This document shows, piece by piece, positions 5,151 through 7,155 of a stretch of 7,155 nucleotides of DNA. The notes under the pieces were generated by a model, which saw only the letters and a program-made list of their open reading frames with translations, searched no databases and was not told the origin of the DNA. The position numbers and the translations under genes are program-made. Position 1 is the stretch's first letter. Each line of letters begins with the position of its first letter. Where the stretch lies: NCBI GenBank assembly GCA_030745285.1, contig JASLOV010000100.1:1-7155 (forward strand), in the 5' to 3' direction. The DNA comes from Dehalococcoidia bacterium. GTDB lineage: Bacteria > Chloroflexota > Dehalococcoidia > UBA2979.

Positions 5151-5930
5151 GTGGACTTCGAGACGATCCTCTTCGACGTGACGGACGAGATCGCGACCAT
5201 CACCATCAACCGGCCGGAGCGTGCCAACACGATCTCGCCCGGCCTCACAGCGGACATCACGGCCGCCGTGGACTCGATCGCCGCGGACGAGGGCGTCCGA
5301 GCGGTCATCCTGACCGGGGCCGGGCGTCACTTCTGCGGCGGCGCCGACCTGCGAGCGATGGGCGGCGGCGGGCGCTCCGGCATCCCCGGTCGCAACCTGT
5401 TCTCGCAGTTCGAATCACTACGGCAGCCCGTGATCGCGGCCATCAACGGCGCAGCGATGGGTGGCGGCTGTGAGCTGGCCCTGGCCTGCGACATTCGGGT
5501 GATGGCCCTCGAGGCACAGATCGGGACGCCGGAGATCAAATTCGGGGCGTTGCCCGCGGGTGGCGGCACGCAGCGACTGGCACGCATGGTCGGCGTCGGT
5601 ATGGCGAAGGAACTGGTCATGACCGGCGAGCCGATCTCCGCCGAACGGGCGCGGGAGATCGGTCTCGTCAACTCGGTGGTTCCCGGCGCTCAGCTCATGG
5701 ACGAGGCGCGGCGCTACGCCGGCGTCTTCGTGCAGCGGGCTCCGTTCGCGCTGGCGACGGCGAAGCAGCTGGTGCTGAAGAGCGTGGATGTCGAGCTGCA
5801 GGTCGGTCTGATGATGGAGTCGAACGCGATCTCCGCGATGGCGACCCCCGAGGAGCGCGGGCAGGAACGGGAGCGCGCGGCGGCGAACTCGGACACGTAC
5901 AAGCGCATCTTCGCGCAGAGCGACAACTGA
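5151..5930 (+). CDS. Enoyl-CoA hydratase (crotonase family)
   Basis: This 259-residue crotonase adds water to a 2-enoyl-CoA to give the 3-hydroxyacyl-CoA. Motifs include ITINRPERANTIS (17-29), the oxyanion-hole block HFCGGADLRAM (60-70), the second block AAINGAAMGGGCELALACD (96-114) and PEIKFGALPAGGGTQRL (127 onward). Glu108 and Glu128 are 20 residues apart, the same spacing as Glu144 and Glu164 of the rat hydratase, so both catalytic acids are present and hydratase activity is likely. The C-terminus (MATPEERGQERERAAANSDT...) lacks the usual EGxxAFxEKRxP ending. Three in-frame GTGs are possible starts (5130, 5139, 5151); I prefer 5151 because MDFETILFDV is a normal crotonase N-terminus and a weak GTGGG lies upstream; none has a strong ribosome site. 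It diverges from the operon and probably supplies its hydration step. Confidence 0.9.
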   Translation: MDFETILFDVTDEIATITINRPERANTISPGLTADITAAVDSIAADEGVRAVILTGAGRHFCGGADLRAMGGGGRSGIPGRNLFSQFESLRQPVIAAINGAAMGGGCELALACDIRVMALEAQIGTPEIKFGALPAGGGTQRLARMVGVGMAKELVMTGEPISAERAREIGLVNSVVPGAQLMDEARRYAGVFVQRAPFALATAKQLVLKSVDVELQVGLMMESNAISAMATPEERGQERERAAANSDTYKRIFAQSDN

Positions 5931-5955
5931 CGGGAGCGGCTCTTCAGACGCCGCA

Positions 5956-6006
5956 GCGCCGGCGGTCCGGACCGGCGCCTCCGAGGGGGCTCAGCCACCC
6001 GGAGGC
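5956..6006. terminator. GC-rich hairpins between convergent genes (possible bidirectional terminator)
   Basis: Two stems sit in the 104-bp spacer between the stops of the hydratase and the second acyl-CoA dehydrogenase: GCGCCGG/CCGGCGC (5956-5962 with 5972-5978, 9-nt loop) and GCCTCCG/CGGAGGC (5977-5983 with 6000-6006, 16-nt loop). They overlap by two bases, so they are partly exclusive. Neither is followed by a T-run on either strand, so termination is inferred from position and stem strength only. Confidence 0.4.
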
Positions 6007-6034
6007 CGCGCGGCGCGTCGTGCCCGCCGTGTGC

Positions 6035-7155
6035 CTACTGGTGGAGCAGCGCGCGCGCCACGACCTGGTACTTCTGCACCTCGGTGGGCCCCTCGTAGAC
6101 CCGCATCGCGCGAATGCGGTTGTACCAGTGCGCGAAGGGCAGCTCCGTGGTCACGCCGTAGCCGCCGTGTACCTGGATGGCCCGGTCGACGACGCGCGCC
6201 ACCATCTCGCTGCCCAGCAGCTTGACCAGTCCCGCCTCGACACGGACGTCCTCGCCCCTGTCGTTCTTGGCCGCAGCGTCGTAGACGACTAGCCGTGTGG
6301 TGTGGATGTCGATGTATGAGTCGACCAGCATCCCCTGGATCGCCTGCTTGGCGGCGATGGGCTCCCCGAAGAGCACGCGCTCCTTCGAGTAGTTGAGCAT
6401 CATGTCGTAGCAGCGAGCGGCGATGCCCGTCGTCTGCGCGCCGATGTTCATGCGCGCGCCGGTGAGGCCATGCTGCGCGAGCCGGAAGCCCATGCCGACC
6501 TCGCCGAGCACCTGCGAGTTTGGCACAACGCAGTCCTCGAACTGCAGCTCCCACGGCCCGACGAAGCCGTCGTTGTGGGCTGCGCGCATCACCGGGATCT
6601 GGCGGATGATGTTGAAGCCCGGGGTGTCCTTGTCCACCAGGAAGGCCGTCACCCCGCCGTGTTGCCGCTTCTCCTTGTCGGTAATGGCGATGACGATGCC
6701 GAAGTCGGCCTCGCCGGCCCCGGTGATGAAGATCTTGGAGCCGTTGATCACCCAGTTGTCGCCGTCGCGGACGGCCGTCGTCTCCATGCGGTTGCCGGGG
6801 TCGGAGCCGCCGCTTGGCTCCGTCTGCGCGAAGAAGCTGCGCTTCTCGCCGCGCAGCGCGGGCATGAGGTACTTCTCCTTCTGCTCGTCGTTGCAGTTCA
6901 GCAGGAAGCCTGCGCGGCCCCCGAACGGGATGGTGATCAGGCAGCGGCTGTTCTCCTCCGTGACGACGACGTTGTCGATGGTGCTGAGGGCCGCGCCGCC
7001 GTACTCCTCCGCCAGGTCCAGGCCCCAGAGCCCCTGCTCCTTCGCCACCGCGGTCAGCTCGGCGCGTTCCTCGTCGGTGATCGTCTCGCCACGCAGGAAC
7101 TTCGCCTCCAGCGGCATCGCGTAACGCTCCACGAGCTGGCGTACCAGTCGCTGCA
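6035..7155 (-). CDS. Acyl-CoA dehydrogenase, N-terminus outside window
   Basis: This is 372 codons of a second acyl-CoA dehydrogenase. The frame stays open to the right edge (QRLVRQLVERYAMPLE), so the GTG at 7132 is internal and about 15-25 residues are missing. Landmarks are GLWGLDLAEEYGG in the N-terminal helical domain, the FAD/substrate motif AQTEPSGGSDPGN, WVINGSKIFITGAGEADF in the beta domain, YSKERVLFGEPIAAKQAIQ and IQVHGGYGVTTELPFAHWYNRIR in the C-terminal domain. The base motif is VYEGPTEVQKYQVV; the catalytic Glu codon is at 6092-6094. It therefore has the canonical Glu, unlike the operon enzyme, and is clearly not a recent copy of it. It would feed electrons to ETF. It converges on the hydratase and its own promoter is outside the window, so its link to the operon is by proximity only. 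Substrate unknown. Confidence 0.9.
   Translation of the reverse strand, partial: QRLVRQLVERYAMPLEAKFLRGETITDEERAELTAVAKEQGLWGLDLAEEYGGAALSTIDNVVVTEENSRCLITIPFGGRAGFLLNCNDEQKEKYLMPALRGEKRSFFAQTEPSGGSDPGNRMETTAVRDGDNWVINGSKIFITGAGEADFGIVIAITDKEKRQHGGVTAFLVDKDTPGFNIIRQIPVMRAAHNDGFVGPWELQFEDCVVPNSQVLGEVGMGFRLAQHGLTGARMNIGAQTTGIAARCYDMMLNYSKERVLFGEPIAAKQAIQGMLVDSYIDIHTTRLVVYDAAAKNDRGEDVRVEAGLVKLLGSEMVARVVDRAIQVHGGYGVTTELPFAHWYNRIRAMRVYEGPTEVQKYQVVARALLHQ

Noticed and set aside
4891..5330. Minus-strand frames across the divergent spacer (4891-5148, 5067-5330, 5090-5308), possible small regulator or leader peptides.
   Set aside because: They cover parts of the neighbouring genes in the wrong frame, show no helix-turn-helix or other motif, and cross the promoter/operator signals.
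5084..5473. A + strand frame starting with ATG inside the divergent spacer and running into the hydratase gene.
   Set aside because: Most of it lies out of frame within the hydratase coding region; its translation is Arg-rich with no recognisable domain.
1..7155. Transposons, CRISPR arrays, tRNA or rRNA genes, riboswitches, toxin-antitoxin pairs or a novel defence system.
   Set aside because: I saw no terminal inverted repeats, spaced repeat arrays, RNA gene motifs or relevant protein motifs. The non-coding space is only about 420 bases and is accounted for by the spacers described.

Overview
The window is GC-rich bacterial DNA made almost entirely of genes for acyl-CoA chemistry. It holds six protein genes, one of them (an FAD-dependent oxidoreductase) cut at the left edge and another (a second acyl-CoA dehydrogenase) cut at the right edge. 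I see no rRNA, tRNA, transposon, phage or CRISPR signal. The gene mix (several CaiB/BaiF family III proteins, several acyl-CoA dehydrogenases, an SDR and a crotonase) and the high GC fit a free-living, metabolically versatile actinobacterium, a Chloroflexota (Dehalococcoidia-type) lineage or a soil proteobacterium. The sequence alone does not decide between these.

Layout: (1) 1-387, + strand, C-terminal end of an FAD-dependent oxidoreductase. (2) 389-4969, - strand, a compact four-gene operon read right to left: a racemase-like CaiB/BaiF protein, an SDR dehydrogenase, an acyl-CoA dehydrogenase and a family III CoA-transferase, with gaps of 40, 69 and 26 bp and a good Shine-Dalgarno in front of each gene. 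(3) 4970-5150, a divergent control region with a clear TTGACA-N18-TAGGAT promoter for the operon and a long inverted repeat over its -35 box. (4) 5151-5930, + strand, an enoyl-CoA hydratase. (5) 5931-6034, a convergent spacer with GC-rich hairpins. (6) 6035-7155, - strand, a second acyl-CoA dehydrogenase lacking its N-terminus.

Together the genes make most of a beta-oxidation cycle for a carboxylic acid: activation by CoA transfer (no ligase is present), alpha-epimerisation of a branched CoA ester (racemase-like protein), alpha,beta-dehydrogenation (acyl-CoA dehydrogenase), hydration (enoyl-CoA hydratase) and oxidation of the 3-hydroxyl group (SDR). Thiolase or ring-opening hydrolase is not in the window. 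The SDR resembles, from memory, 2-hydroxycyclohexanecarboxyl-CoA dehydrogenase (BadH), so an alicyclic or alpha-branched acid is a reasonable substrate guess, but only a guess. The most notable details are the racemase His/Asp/Glu triad in one CaiB/BaiF protein and its absence in the other, an Asp where the operon's acyl-CoA dehydrogenase normally has its catalytic Glu, and the symmetric promoter/operator region.
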